Counted from the first letter of the stretch, positions 1 to 7,357 are shown. The stretch is 15,835 nucleotides of DNA from JBFLXN01 sp040755715 [NCBI: Candidatus Edwardsbacteria bacterium] (GCA_040755715.1 JBFLXN010000038.1:1-15835); one strand, 5' to 3'. The notes: generated from the sequence alone by a model not told the origin. A program made the numbers and translations.

Positions 1-189
1 ACACCTAAGATTAAAATTTTGCCTTTGCCTACTTATAGTCCTTGGCTTAATCCCATTGAACCAGTGTTTGGTGACCTTTACAAAAAAGTTATTGCAGGAA
101 GTAACTTCCGCTGGCCTAAAGATATGGCTGGTTCTATTCATAAATATTTTTATCATAGAAATTGGCAAACACATAATAGCGACAATTAG
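1..189 (+). CDS. IS630-type transposase, C-terminal fragment (5' end off window)
   Basis: Frame 1 is open from the first base and ends at TAG 187-189, giving 62 residues. It contains LPTYSPWLNPIEPVFGDL, the signature around the third acidic residue (Glu of NPIE, residue 20 here) of the IS630/Tc1-mariner DDE transposase superfamily. The two earlier catalytic Asp residues would lie to the left of the window. The rest of the fragment (VFGDLYKKV, then RWPKDM and HKYFYH) fits the helical end of the catalytic domain. The stop is 57 bp before the glycosyltransferase start, so the right end of the element should lie in 190-246. I could not identify a convincing terminal inverted repeat there, because the left end is missing. 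It is unclear whether the full gene is intact. Confidence 0.85.
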   Translation, partial: TPKIKILPLPTYSPWLNPIEPVFGDLYKKVIAGSNFRWPKDMAGSIHKYFYHRNWQTHNSDN

Positions 190-246
190 TTAACAAAGCA
201 ATATGATAAATATTTGCCTAGCACATTTGTGGGGACATCCTAGGAA

Positions 247-1164
247 ATGAATAATGAATTTCCGTTGGTCTATATTGTCATTCTCAATTGGAATAATTGG
301 TGGGACACCTTAGAATGCGTTTCTACTTTAGAGGAAACTAATTATCCCAATTTCAAGATTCTTATTGTTGATAATGGTTCGTCTAATGATTCAGTGGAAA
401 GACTCCGGAGTGCGCGTCCTCAATTACCCATACTTATTGGCGATACAAACGTAGGTTTTGCTCAGGGCAACAACCTGGGAATTCGTTGGGTGATGGAACG
501 AGATGCTGATTATGTTTTTCTTTTGAACAACGATACGGTCGTCGATTCTCGAGCAATAGACGAATTGACTAAGGTAGCAGAGTCGGACGGATCTATCGGA
601 GTAGTTAGTCCAAAGATATTCTATTATTCTTCTCCTGAAACATTTTGGTTTGTTAAGGCCAAGGTGAATTTGAAGACTGGTTTGGTGGGATATCATCAAG
701 GGAAGAACCAGAAGGACCGTGGGCAGTTTGATAGGGAGGGGGATATAGAAAGAGCATCGGGATGTGCGATGATGGTTAAAAGAAAAGTTGTTGAAGAAAT
801 TGGACTGTTTGACGCCAACTATTTCTGCTATCTGGAAGAGGTAGATTGGTGCATAAGGTGTAGAGAGGCTGGTTTTAGAATAACGTATGTTCCTCAAGCA
901 AAGGTTTGGCACAAAGTGGCCTCCTCTAGGGGAGGCGAGAAGTCAGCCGAGATCATTTACTATTGCGTCAGGAACACTCTGTATTTGGTTACGAAATTTC
1001 TTCCGTTTGAAGATGAATTTAGAGAAAACTTTCGCAAGATAGTCATTATCTTTCTGCATCTTCTTATGGTCTTGCGTTTGAGGATTAAACTTAATGCAGG
1101 CATAAAAGAAGTTTTTTATGGGGTGAAAGATTTCCACCGTGGGAGATTAGGAAAAAGAAGGTGA
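247..1164 (+). CDS. Glycosyltransferase family 2 (rhamnosyltransferase-like)
   Basis: A 305-residue GT-A fold glycosyltransferase that probably transfers an NDP-activated sugar in O-antigen or exopolysaccharide assembly at the cytoplasmic face of the inner membrane. The N-terminus has the family pattern: VYIVILNWN at residues 8-16, VDNGSSNDS at 41-49, and NVGFAQGNNLGIR at 68-80, followed by FLLNNDT at 91-97, the DxD-equivalent that binds the metal and nucleotide sugar. SGCAMMVKR (171-179) and FCYLEEVDWCIR (193-204) give the acceptor/catalytic acidic region. The C-terminal part is basic with a hydrophobic helix near 266-278, which suggests membrane association. Length is normal. The start lies just after an IS630-type element, and AGGA at 242-245 is too close to ATG to be a good ribosome site, so the original upstream region may have been replaced by the insertion. 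Sugar specificity cannot be read from sequence. Confidence 0.88.
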   Translation: MNNEFPLVYIVILNWNNWWDTLECVSTLEETNYPNFKILIVDNGSSNDSVERLRSARPQLPILIGDTNVGFAQGNNLGIRWVMERDADYVFLLNNDTVVDSRAIDELTKVAESDGSIGVVSPKIFYYSSPETFWFVKAKVNLKTGLVGYHQGKNQKDRGQFDREGDIERASGCAMMVKRKVVEEIGLFDANYFCYLEEVDWCIRCREAGFRITYVPQAKVWHKVASSRGGEKSAEIIYYCVRNTLYLVTKFLPFEDEFRENFRKIVIIFLHLLMVLRLRIKLNAGIKEVFYGVKDFHRGRLGKRR

Positions 1165-1174
1165 GAAAAGCGTA

Positions 1175-1303
1175 ATGGGAGATGTACTTTCTCCATTTTT
1201 TGCAGAAATAATTCCCAGAGAGATTCATAGGAAAGAAGAGATACAGATAGCAGAATGTTTGAATTGCGGATTAGGGTCTAAAGACCCAGAAGCTACTCAA
1301 TAG
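1175..1303 (+). CDS. Possible small ORF of 42 codons, unknown
   Basis: An ATG at 1175 opens a 42-residue frame ending at TAG 1301-1303. The Shine-Dalgarno-like AAGGTGAG at 1158-1165 overlaps the glycosyltransferase stop and is 9 nt before the ATG, which would allow coupled translation. The peptide is acidic/polar, has a CxxC (ECLNCG) near its end, no signal peptide and no membrane helix. I recognise no family. It may be a gene remnant or chance; the position and ribosome site are the only support. Confidence 0.28.
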   Translation: MGDVLSPFFAEIIPREIHRKEEIQIAECLNCGLGSKDPEATQ

Positions 1304-1335
1304 AGAAAAGACTTCCCGGAGATAATCAGACAGAA

Positions 1336-2136
1336 TTGATAATATTAATCTCCTTTCTCATCTTTCTTTTCGGACTTTGCCTCGGCAGTTTTCTTAATGT
1401 CTGTATCTATCGCCTGCCAAAGGGTCAATCTATTGTTTCTCCTCCTTCTCATTGTCCGCTTTGTCAAACTCTTATTCTGCCTCAAGACAATATTCCCTTG
1501 TTAAGTTTTATTATATTAAAAGGCAAATGTCATTCCTGTAAAGGCGATATTTCCTGGCGCTATCCGTTGGTGGAATTCTTAAGTGGACTTCTTCTTGTTC
1601 TTCTCTTTCTTGCTTTTGGTTTCTCCTGGCATTTTCTTTTTTATTCTATTTTTTCTTTATCCCTTCTTCTTTTAAGTTTTATTGACCTGGAACATCATAT
1701 CTTACCTGACATAATCACTTTACCTGGTATATTTTGTGGTTTGATTTTTAACATTATTTTGTGGTTGTTTTCTTTCAGGATATCTTCTTTTGAGAACATA
1801 TTTCTCAATTCTCTTCTGGGGATTCTGATAGGAGGTGGGATACTTTATATTTCTGCGGTTGTAGGAAAATTTGTTTTCAAGAGAGAGGCGATGGGAGGTG
1901 GAGATATAAAATTGGCAGCAATGATAGGTGCATTTTGGGGATGGGAAAAACTTTTGGGGGCACTATTTTTAGCATTTCTGTTTGGTTCACTGGTCGGCAT
2001 TGCTCTGATTCTCTTCAAAAAGAAAAAAAGGGGAGAAGAGATTCCCTTTGGTCCCTTTCTCTCTTTGGGTGGAATCCTATTTATCTTCTTGGGAAATGAA
2101 ATAGTTCATTTATACAGAGCAATATTGTTGTCATAG
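1336..2136 (+). CDS. pilD: Type IV prepilin peptidase (PilD/GspO family)
   Basis: An inner-membrane aspartyl protease that cleaves the leader of type IV pilins or type II secretion pseudopilins and N-methylates the new N-terminus. The N-terminal domain has FGLCLGSFLNVCIYRLPKG (residues 12-30) and two CxxC pairs (C40/C43, C65/C68) forming the usual zinc site. The two catalytic aspartates lie in FIDLEHH (D117) and GGGDIKLAAMIGAFWGW (D190). About seven to eight hydrophobic segments and 266 residues match the family. The start is TTG: no ATG or GTG lies between the upstream in-frame stop (1279) and the conserved domain. The nearest SD-like GGAG (1318-1321) is 14 nt away, so initiation is probably weak or the start is non-canonical. 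No pilin or secretion genes are in the window, so the substrate is unknown. Confidence 0.93.
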   Translation: MIILISFLIFLFGLCLGSFLNVCIYRLPKGQSIVSPPSHCPLCQTLILPQDNIPLLSFIILKGKCHSCKGDISWRYPLVEFLSGLLLVLLFLAFGFSWHFLFYSIFSLSLLLLSFIDLEHHILPDIITLPGIFCGLIFNIILWLFSFRISSFENIFLNSLLGILIGGGILYISAVVGKFVFKREAMGGGDIKLAAMIGAFWGWEKLLGALFLAFLFGSLVGIALILFKKKKRGEEIPFGPFLSLGGILFIFLGNEIVHLYRAILLS

Positions 2137-2161
2137 TAATCACTGACAGTGTTTATTTTAT

Positions 2162-2197
2162 TATTCCATTATTTTAGAATTGTGGAATAATGGAATG
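2162..2197 (+). promoter_or_regulatory. Dyad-symmetric element, copy 1 (candidate operator or leader hairpin)
   Basis: A perfect 11-bp inverted repeat, ATTCCATTATT (2163-2173) and AATAATGGAAT (2186-2196), with a 12-nt spacer. It ends immediately before the GGAGG ribosome site (2197-2201) of the winged-helix gene. A second copy with one mismatch lies after that gene at 2595-2630. Position and symmetry suit autoregulation by the encoded regulator; an RNA hairpin affecting translation is the alternative. Confidence 0.55.
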
Positions 2198-2208
2198 GAG
2201 GAACCACT

Positions 2209-2526
2209 ATGAAGATTATTGAAAAAAGATTCAGAGGATCTCTGGTATGTAGAGTATTGGGGTACCCTATCTCATATGGAATTACAAAATTGCTTTTGGA
2301 GAGAGGAAGAACGGATTTGAATACAATTGCAGGTGAAGTAAAGAGATCAAAATCAGCGGTATGCTTTCACTTGACGAAGCTAAGATTAGCAAATATTATA
2401 AGATACGAGAGAACAGGGAAAATAACATATTATTGGATAAAATATCCAAAAGAGATAAAGAAGTTATTTGATTCCTGTGAATCTTTAGTAAAAAGAATAT
2501 CAAGACGATTAGAGAAAGACTTATGA
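2209..2526 (+). CDS. Small winged helix-turn-helix regulator (ArsR-like)
   Basis: A 105-residue DNA-binding protein. Residues 20-33 (PISYGITKLLLERG) form the first helix of an ArsR-type winged helix; TDLNTIAGEVKRSKSAVCFHLTKL (35-58) is the helix-turn-helix with recognition helix SAVCFHLTKL; and IIRYERTGKITYYWIKYP (63-80) is the beta wing. A helical tail (81-105) with many Lys/Arg may dimerise. Cysteines at 14, 52 and 90 are the only candidate metal or redox ligands, and no classic ArsR metal motif (ELCVCDL) is present, so the ligand is unknown. ATG is preceded by GGAGG with a 7-nt spacer. The gene lies between two near-identical 36-bp dyads, suggesting autoregulation, and stands alone between pilD and a convergent MFS gene. 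Confidence 0.8.
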   Translation: MKIIEKRFRGSLVCRVLGYPISYGITKLLLERGRTDLNTIAGEVKRSKSAVCFHLTKLRLANIIRYERTGKITYYWIKYPKEIKKLFDSCESLVKRISRRLEKDL

Positions 2527-2594
2527 TCGCATTTTTATAAAGAGAAGCAAACGCTATCATTTTCTTAAGAAGGAATAAGGATATTCAATTCTAC

Positions 2595-2630
2595 TATTCC
2601 ATTATTTTAGAATTGTGGAATTATGGAATG
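2595..2630 (+). repeat. Dyad-symmetric element, copy 2 (possible + strand terminator)
   Basis: It is identical to 2162-2197 except one base (2622 T for A), giving arms ATTCCATTATT (2596-2606) and AATTATGGAAT (2619-2629). It lies 68 bp after the stop of the winged-helix gene and before the convergent end of the MFS gene, so it is not in a promoter of either neighbour. The right arm is followed by GATAGTTTTTG, so on + strand RNA it could also act as a weak intrinsic terminator. The high identity of the two copies suggests a common origin rather than chance. Confidence 0.55.
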
Positions 2631-2688
2631 ATAGTTTTTGTTTGTGATACTTGCTCAATACAATGTTTGTGACGGTGAAGTGCAAAGC

Positions 2689-4002
2689 CTACTCAGAAAT
2701 TGCTTTTGCCTGAAGAAATGTGCAGAACGAAAATAGAAGGGTAAAAGAGAAGAGTATCTTGAGAGAGAAAAGTTCCACAATAATTCCACCTAAAGCGGGC
2801 AGAAGCATAGCTGGGCCAAGAAGAGTATTCATAAATCCGATATAAGTGGGACGTTTAGAATGAGGAGCAATTTCTATTATTAGATTATTATGACCCAATG
2901 AGATTCCACTGATGATTGCTCCTTGAAGGAGAAAGATGAGAGAAAAGAAATAAATGGAAAAGAGGAGATTAAGACTGACTAAAGCAATCAAAGGTGGGAA
3001 GAAAGAAAGAATCGCTACTACTTTTAGAATAAATTGATTTCTTTTTTGATTTCCCCAGTGGGTCCACAAAAAATTAGACAAAACATAAGTAGCCATCTGC
3101 AAGGTAAGAAATATTCCTACCGTTCCTTTCTGAATATTTAAGACTTCTTTGGCATAGATTATGTAAAACGGACCTGCCATAGCCCAACATCCCAAAGTAT
3201 ATCTAAAGAATAAAAGATAGCGAAAAAATTTATCATTTAGAAGAATAAGAAAAGTATTCTTTAGATAAGAGAAATAGCGAAGACGAACTGGGAAGAAATC
3301 TTCTGGTGGTTCAGTTACATGGGAAAAGGCGACGAGTCCTGCAGTAATTAGAAGAGTAGCAAACAAAAAAATCCAAGCAAAATTTAGTGGAAACGCAGAT
3401 TTTGTAAGGATATGTTTGACTACTAACCCGGCAGCGGCAGCTAATATTCCTCCAAAGAACATTCGCATTCCCCAAAAACTTCCCCTCTTTTCTGGAGGGA
3501 TTGTCTTAGCAAATATATCCATAAAAGCAACTCCCGCCAAGCCTCCTCCTAAAGAATATAGAGAAAAAAGAAAGAAGAAAGAGGAAAGAAGAAAAAGTGA
3601 ATTATGAGGAAATAAAAAGAGGAAAAGGGTGAACAAAATAAGAGCAATGGTGCGAATATAAGCAGCAAAAATATAATAGGGAAGCTTATGTTTTCCCTTT
3701 TCCAAAAAATGAGCTACGAAGAATTGTGGCAGACACCATCCTGCAGTTTCTATGCTTGAGCCTAAACCAATTAGAAACTTGGAGGAAGTCAGTTGACTAA
3801 GAAAAAAAGGTAAGACTGTTTGAGGGTCCACAAATGCCGAGGCGCCATTAAAGAATATTCCATTTGTTACACCTAAAGCAAAATTTCTTTTTACCCCGTT
3901 AGAAATTTGGGTGTTCTTCCTTAATGGACTTCTTGCATTTCTAACGGGGCTTACCACTGCCCTTGGGTTCTTTTGGGTGGGCTGGTTGGTGTCATTCCTC
4001 AT
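2689..4002 (-). CDS. Major facilitator superfamily transporter
   Basis: A 437-residue integral membrane protein with about 12 hydrophobic segments in two halves, consistent with an MFS secondary carrier. The segment following TM1 (SSKFLIGLGSSIETAGWCLPQF) and the cytoplasmic loop DIFAKTIPPEKRGSFWGMR resemble the A-motif region of MFS proteins with unknown substrates. The ATG at 4002 lies inside the dipeptidase gene (11-bp overlap), pointing to co-transcription. No good SD is visible; GTG at codon 16 is an alternative start. Codons 18-37 are encoded by a palindromic insertion (see 3894-3949), and no ATG, GTG or TTG start lies after it before the first membrane segment. The protein therefore probably carries a 20-residue insertion in its cytoplasmic N-terminus. 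The substrate cannot be inferred; the dipeptidase neighbour weakly suggests peptide or amino-acid products. Confidence 0.85.
   Translation of the reverse strand: MRNDTNQPTQKNPRAVVSPVRNARSPLRKNTQISNGVKRNFALGVTNGIFFNGASAFVDPQTVLPFFLSQLTSSKFLIGLGSSIETAGWCLPQFFVAHFLEKGKHKLPYYIFAAYIRTIALILFTLFLFLFPHNSLFLLSSFFFLFSLYSLGGGLAGVAFMDIFAKTIPPEKRGSFWGMRMFFGGILAAAAGLVVKHILTKSAFPLNFAWIFLFATLLITAGLVAFSHVTEPPEDFFPVRLRYFSYLKNTFLILLNDKFFRYLLFFRYTLGCWAMAGPFYIIYAKEVLNIQKGTVGIFLTLQMATYVLSNFLWTHWGNQKRNQFILKVVAILSFFPPLIALVSLNLLFSIYFFSLIFLLQGAIISGISLGHNNLIIEIAPHSKRPTYIGFMNTLLGPAMLLPALGGIIVELFSLKILFSFTLLFSFCTFLQAKAISE
3894..3949 (-). repeat. Palindromic element inserted in frame in the MFS gene
   Basis: Perfect 13-bp inverted repeats, CCCCGTTAGAAAT (3894-3906) and ATTTCTAACGGGG (3937-3949), separated by 30 bp. 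On the coding strand the element is flanked by GTAAG and TAAAA, so a short TAA(G/A) duplication is possible. The 56-bp element plus a 4-bp duplication equals 60 bp, or 20 codons, and keeps the frame. It resembles in style, not sequence, the Rickettsia palindromic elements that insert inside genes. Confidence 0.7.
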
Positions 4003-4960
4003 TTAACTTTAATACCCGCAAAAAATTTTCTGCCAATACTTTGTTAATCTCTTCTTCAGCATATTTCCTTTTTTGAAGAGTCTTAATCAGATTAGGAATT
4101 TTACTTGCATCTTCCAGTTCGCGGGGAACCTTGCTTATACCATCAAAATCAGAGCCAATGGCAACATAATCAATTCCAACCAAATTTTTGATATAATCAA
4201 TTTGTTCCACTACGCTTTCTACATCAGAGGGTCGCCGATTTCTACTTAAGAAACCAGGACAAAAATTGATTCCTATTAATCCGCCACTCTTGGCGAGAGC
4301 ACAAATTTGTTTATCACTTAAATTACGAAAGTGCTCGTTTAATGCCTTGACACAAGAATGAGAAGCAATTACTGGTTTTCTGGTTATCTTCATTACATTC
4401 CAGAAAGTCTTCTCTGAAACATGAGATAGGTCAATAATCATTCCCAAACGATTCATTTCCCGAATTACTTCTTGCCCGAAAGGAGTGAGTCCGAATTTTC
4501 TTATTCGCTTATCAGCAGCGGCGGTGCCGATTTCATTGGAATTGTTCCAGGTGAGAGTAAGTATACGGACACCGAGGCGATAAAAGTTTCTCAAATTTGC
4601 CAAATTTCCTTCCAGAGCGAGCGAATGTCCACCTTCAATTGCCAGGATAGCAGCGATTTTACCAGAAGTGGTTATTCTCTGAATCTCTTCCAGCCCAGTA
4701 GCCAAGCTAATCTCGTTGGAATTCTTGTCAATTTCTTGATAAAAGAGGTCAATTAGTTTGAGAAGTTTGTTGTTTGCCTGATGAGATAGATATTTTGGAG
4801 AAATCCAGCAGGCAAAGACCTGGACATTAATCCCTCCTCTTTTTAATTTTGGCAAATCCAGATGTCCTTTCTCAGAATCCTCAGCTAAACTTTGCCCTTT
4901 AGCTAGACGGAGTAAAGTATCACAGTGAAGGTCACAAATGATTCTCTCAGAATTGCTCAT
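3992..4960 (-). CDS. Membrane dipeptidase family (M19, renal dipeptidase-like)
   Basis: A 322-residue TIM-barrel zinc dipeptidase (amidohydrolase fold) hydrolysing dipeptides, possibly including D-amino-acid substrates. The binuclear metal ligands of the family are all visible: HxD in CDLHCDTLL (H12, D14), bridging Glu in AIEGGHSLALEG (E109), H180 in MIIDLSHVSEKTF, and H201 in PVIASHSCVKAL. D271 in AIGSDFDG is the usual catalytic-site Asp. I choose the ATG at 4960 (MSNSERIICDLH). The frame stays open to 5059, but the extra 33 residues are encoded by a GC-rich hairpin and AT-rich repeat DNA and would extend beyond the family N-terminus. No strong SD is seen. There is no clear signal peptide with this start, so a cytoplasmic location is likely. 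The end overlaps the MFS start by 11 bp, indicating one transcript. Confidence 0.93.
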   Translation of the reverse strand: MSNSERIICDLHCDTLLRLAKGQSLAEDSEKGHLDLPKLKRGGINVQVFACWISPKYLSHQANNKLLKLIDLFYQEIDKNSNEISLATGLEEIQRITTSGKIAAILAIEGGHSLALEGNLANLRNFYRLGVRILTLTWNNSNEIGTAAADKRIRKFGLTPFGQEVIREMNRLGMIIDLSHVSEKTFWNVMKITRKPVIASHSCVKALNEHFRNLSDKQICALAKSGGLIGINFCPGFLSRNRRPSDVESVVEQIDYIKNLVGIDYVAIGSDFDGISKVPRELEDASKIPNLIKTLQKRKYAEEEINKVLAENFLRVLKLNEE

Positions 4961-4999
4961 TTTGATTGCACCAGGAATTTCTTTTTGGGACGCAGATGA

Positions 5000-5027
5000 A
5001 CCCCGCACCAATTCAGTGGTGCGGGGT
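5000..5027. repeat. GC-rich palindromic insertion with 4-bp flanking duplication
   Basis: Arms ACCCCGCACCA (5000-5010) and TGGTGCGGGGT (5017-5027) with a 6-nt loop. The core 5001-5026 is flanked by TGAA on both sides (4997-5000 and 5027-5030). Deleting the core and one TGAA leaves a smooth tandem GACGCAGATGAACGCAGAT, which looks like the empty site. It lies upstream of the preferred dipeptidase start, in the probable leader. There is no adjacent T run on either strand, so it is not a standard terminator. Confidence 0.7.
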
Positions 5028-5045
5028 GAACGCAGATACAAAAGA

Positions 5046-5197
5046 ATATTAAATATCAAAAATACAAATCAAAAATTAAAAATTGGATTTAAGAAGAGGC
5101 TGGGCGAATTCTCTAATATTTTTGCTTCAAGTATTCTAACTCTTAAGGGTAAAAAATGATATTTGATATTTAATATGTATTTTTGATTTTTAATATT
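5046..5197. repeat. AT-rich long imperfect inverted repeat in lpxB-dipeptidase gap
   Basis: The 36 bp at 5046-5081 match the reverse complement of 5162-5197 at about 31 of 36 positions by eye; the arms contain the recurring unit AAATATCAAAAAT. The 80-bp centre is not coding. With the hairpin at 5000-5027 it fills the 328 bp between the preferred dipeptidase start and the lpxB stop; I see no gene there. It resembles MITE-like or intergenic hairpin repeats of AT-rich genomes. Confidence 0.6.
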
Positions 5198-5288
5198 TGA
5201 TTTTTGATTTGAGAAAGAAAGGCATTTGATGATGATCGCAGAAAGAAAATATAAAAAATCCTGATAATCTGCAAAAATCTATGTCCTA

Positions 5289-6434
5289 TTATCTTGAAAT
5301 CCACTTCCAGACAATTTCAGCGGCCCGGCGGCTTGCCCCGGCTTCTCCTAATTTCTTCCTAATCTGTCGTAGCTCTTTCGTTACTACTTCTCTCGGTCGT
5401 CCCTCTAGTAAGAGCATTTGAGCCATTAGAGCAATGGCTCCAGGTTGGGCATCATATTGAAGGAATTCTGGGATGATTCTCTTTCCCGCTACAATATTTA
5501 CCAACCCAATGTGCTTGACCTTTACTAATTTTTTGGCTATTAACCAGGAGAAGAACGAAGTCTTATAGAGAATAACCATCGGTGTGCCGAGAATACCGGC
5601 TTCTAAGGTAGCTGTCCCAGAAGCGACTAAAAGCAAGGTAGCATATTGCATCATTTCATAAATAAAATCTGAAACTATCCTTATTTCTAATGAACTCTTT
5701 TTTAGTATATTTTCTACTTCTTTTTTTACTTGGGGAGCAAGCCCAAGACAAAGTTGTAAGTTTGGAATATCTTCTTTGATTTTTTCTGCTGTCTTTAGCA
5801 TTATCGGAAGCATTCTTTTTACTTCTTCTCTTCGACTGCCCGGCAGAAAGCCAAGAAGCGGGTATTTTTTATCTACCGAAAAGCGACTGAAGAAATCTTC
5901 TTTTGACAATTTCACTTTTACCACATCTAAAAGTGGATGACCTGTCCATTCAACATCAACTCCGGCTTTTTGGTAAATTTCTTTTTCGAAAGGAAAAACC
6001 ACTACCATTTTATTTACTGTTTGAGCAATCTTCTTGAGACGGTTTTTGCCCCAAGCCCAAACTTGAGGACTGATATAATATAATATAGGAATTCCCTCAG
6101 TTTTGGCTATTTTAGCCAGACGCAGATTTAATCCTGGATAATCAATAAGAATTAAAAGATTTGGCCGATACTTTCGCAATACCTTTTTCAATTTTTGTAA
6201 GACTTGATAAAAAAAAGGAAGATATCTTATCACTTCAAAAAATCCTACTACAGACATCTCCTTGATATGATAGAGAAGTTCTACCCCTTCGTCTTGTAAG
6301 CGCTCTCCACCAATGCCAAATATTTCTATATCTTGATTTAATTTCTTTAATTCTTTGACCAAAAAACTGCCATGAAGGTCACCAGAGGCTTCCCCGGCTA
6401 CAATCATTATTCTTGTTTGACCAGACTTTTCCAT
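5289..6434 (-). CDS. lpxB: Lipid-A-disaccharide synthase
   Basis: A GT-B glycosyltransferase (family GT19) that joins UDP-2,3-diacylglucosamine and lipid X to form the lipid A disaccharide at the inner face of the cytoplasmic membrane. Recognisable motifs are VAGEASGDLHGS (residues 12-23), the membrane-associated region MSVVGFFEVIRYLPFF (60-75), LIDYPGLNLRLA (97-108), SPQVWAWG (122-129), TGHPLLD (164-170), LLGFLPGSRREEV (193-205) and, in the nucleotide-binding C-terminal half, SGTATLEAGILGTP. At 381 residues it is full length. The start at 6434 gives beta-strand 1 its usual lead-in (RIMIVAGEASGD). A second ATG at 6407 overlaps the upstream stop as TAATG but would cut that strand short. Either way the gene overlaps the GnnA-like gene and must be translationally coupled to it. 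Confidence 0.96.
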   Translation of the reverse strand: MEKSGQTRIMIVAGEASGDLHGSFLVKELKKLNQDIEIFGIGGERLQDEGVELLYHIKEMSVVGFFEVIRYLPFFYQVLQKLKKVLRKYRPNLLILIDYPGLNLRLAKIAKTEGIPILYYISPQVWAWGKNRLKKIAQTVNKMVVVFPFEKEIYQKAGVDVEWTGHPLLDVVKVKLSKEDFFSRFSVDKKYPLLGFLPGSRREEVKRMLPIMLKTAEKIKEDIPNLQLCLGLAPQVKKEVENILKKSSLEIRIVSDFIYEMMQYATLLLVASGTATLEAGILGTPMVILYKTSFFSWLIAKKLVKVKHIGLVNIVAGKRIIPEFLQYDAQPGAIALMAQMLLLEGRPREVVTKELRQIRKKLGEAGASRRAAEIVWKWISR

Positions 6435-7357
6435 TTTTCTTTTCTCTGTTCAATTTTTTGTTGAATTTCGTGAACCAATTTGAGAGCCTGTAAACCTTTT
6501 TCCCCAGAGACTAAAGGTTTCGTTCTGTTTTTTACACAATTGATAAATGAGATTAATTCAAGTCGTAGAGGTTCGTCTTTTTTTATTTCTATTTCTTCGG
6601 AGGTAATAATATTTGAAGATAAATGTTGAATTTTAGCAATCTGATTAAGATAGTCAACGAAAATGCAAGTTTTCTCTTGGAAGAATTGTATTTGACGCAT
6701 TTTTTCTGGAGAGATACGACTGGCAGTAAGATTGGCTAGGCTTCCATTTCCAAATTCCAAATACACATTTGCTATGTCTTCGTTCGGGCTTAAAACATTG
6801 GCTCCCATAGCTTCTATTTTGATAACCGGACTTTTTACAAAATGAAGAATAATTTCCAAATCGTGAATCATTAGTTCAAGGGTGACACTAACATTTGCCC
6901 CTCTGGGGCTAAAGAGACCTAAACGGCGAGCTTCTATGAAGAATGGCTGATGAATGAAATTCTCCACGGCTCTGACAGCCGGATTGTAGCGTTCCACATG
7001 TCCTATCTGGAAAATCAAATCTTTGCTTTTAGCTAAAGATATTAATTCTTCGGCTTCACTGATTGTTTTTGTAATAGGTTTTTCCAAAAGAAGATGACAT
7101 CCTGTTTCCAAAACTCTTTTAGCTACCGAATAGTGATTTTCTGTAGGGACGACCACACTTACCGCTTCTACTTTAGGTAGAAGTTCTTCTAAATCGGTGA
7201 AGGCAGGGACTGCAAATTTATTTCCCAGCTGAGTCACTCGCTCTTTATTTATGTCGGCAATTCCGACCAATTGGCAGTCAGGAATTTCCTGATAGAGACG
7301 GGTATGGTGTTGTCCCAAATATCCAACGCCGATAACACCAACTCTTAATGGCTTCAA
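6407..7357 (-). CDS. Gfo/Idh/MocA oxidoreductase, GnnA-like (between lpxA and lpxB)
   Basis: An NAD(P)-dependent sugar dehydrogenase. The Rossmann motif RVGVIGVGYLGQHH comes a few residues after the start, LLLEKPITKTISEAE is the conserved EKP motif, IGHVERYNPAV follows, and LMIHDLEIILHF carries the family HD pair. Total length is about 316 residues, normal for the family. I prefer the TTG start at 7357 because AGAGGA (7369-7364) stands 6 nt before it. ATG codons at 7375 and 7396 lack an SD, and the one at 7396 lies inside a repeat. In Acidithiobacillus and Leptospira, GnnA, from the same superfamily and near lpxA, oxidises the 3-OH of UDP-GlcNAc so that GnnB can transaminate it. The same role here is an inference from position; a different UDP-sugar role is possible. 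It overlaps lpxB by 28 bp. Confidence 0.87.
   Translation of the reverse strand: MKPLRVGVIGVGYLGQHHTRLYQEIPDCQLVGIADINKERVTQLGNKFAVPAFTDLEELLPKVEAVSVVVPTENHYSVAKRVLETGCHLLLEKPITKTISEAEELISLAKSKDLIFQIGHVERYNPAVRAVENFIHQPFFIEARRLGLFSPRGANVSVTLELMIHDLEIILHFVKSPVIKIEAMGANVLSPNEDIANVYLEFGNGSLANLTASRISPEKMRQIQFFQEKTCIFVDYLNQIAKIQHLSSNIITSEEIEIKKDEPLRLELISFINCVKNRTKPLVSGEKGLQALKLVHEIQQKIEQRKEKWKSLVKQE

Noticed and set aside
190-246. Right terminal inverted repeat of the IS630-type element
   Set aside because: The left end is outside the window, so no inverted partner can be compared; CCTAG words nearby are too short to rely on.
424-912. Long open frame on the - strand opposite the glycosyltransferase
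   Set aside because: It has no recognisable domain and lies wholly antisense to a clear GT2 gene; a shadow frame.
2139-2165. Terminator of pilD at CACTGACAGTG followed by a T-rich run
   Set aside because: The stem is only four to five pairs with a minimal loop; too weak to call.
4961-5059. Upstream in-frame extension of the dipeptidase (33 more codons)
   Set aside because: It is encoded by a palindromic insertion and AT-rich repeat, has no SD, and extends beyond the family's normal N-terminus, so ATG 4960 is preferred.
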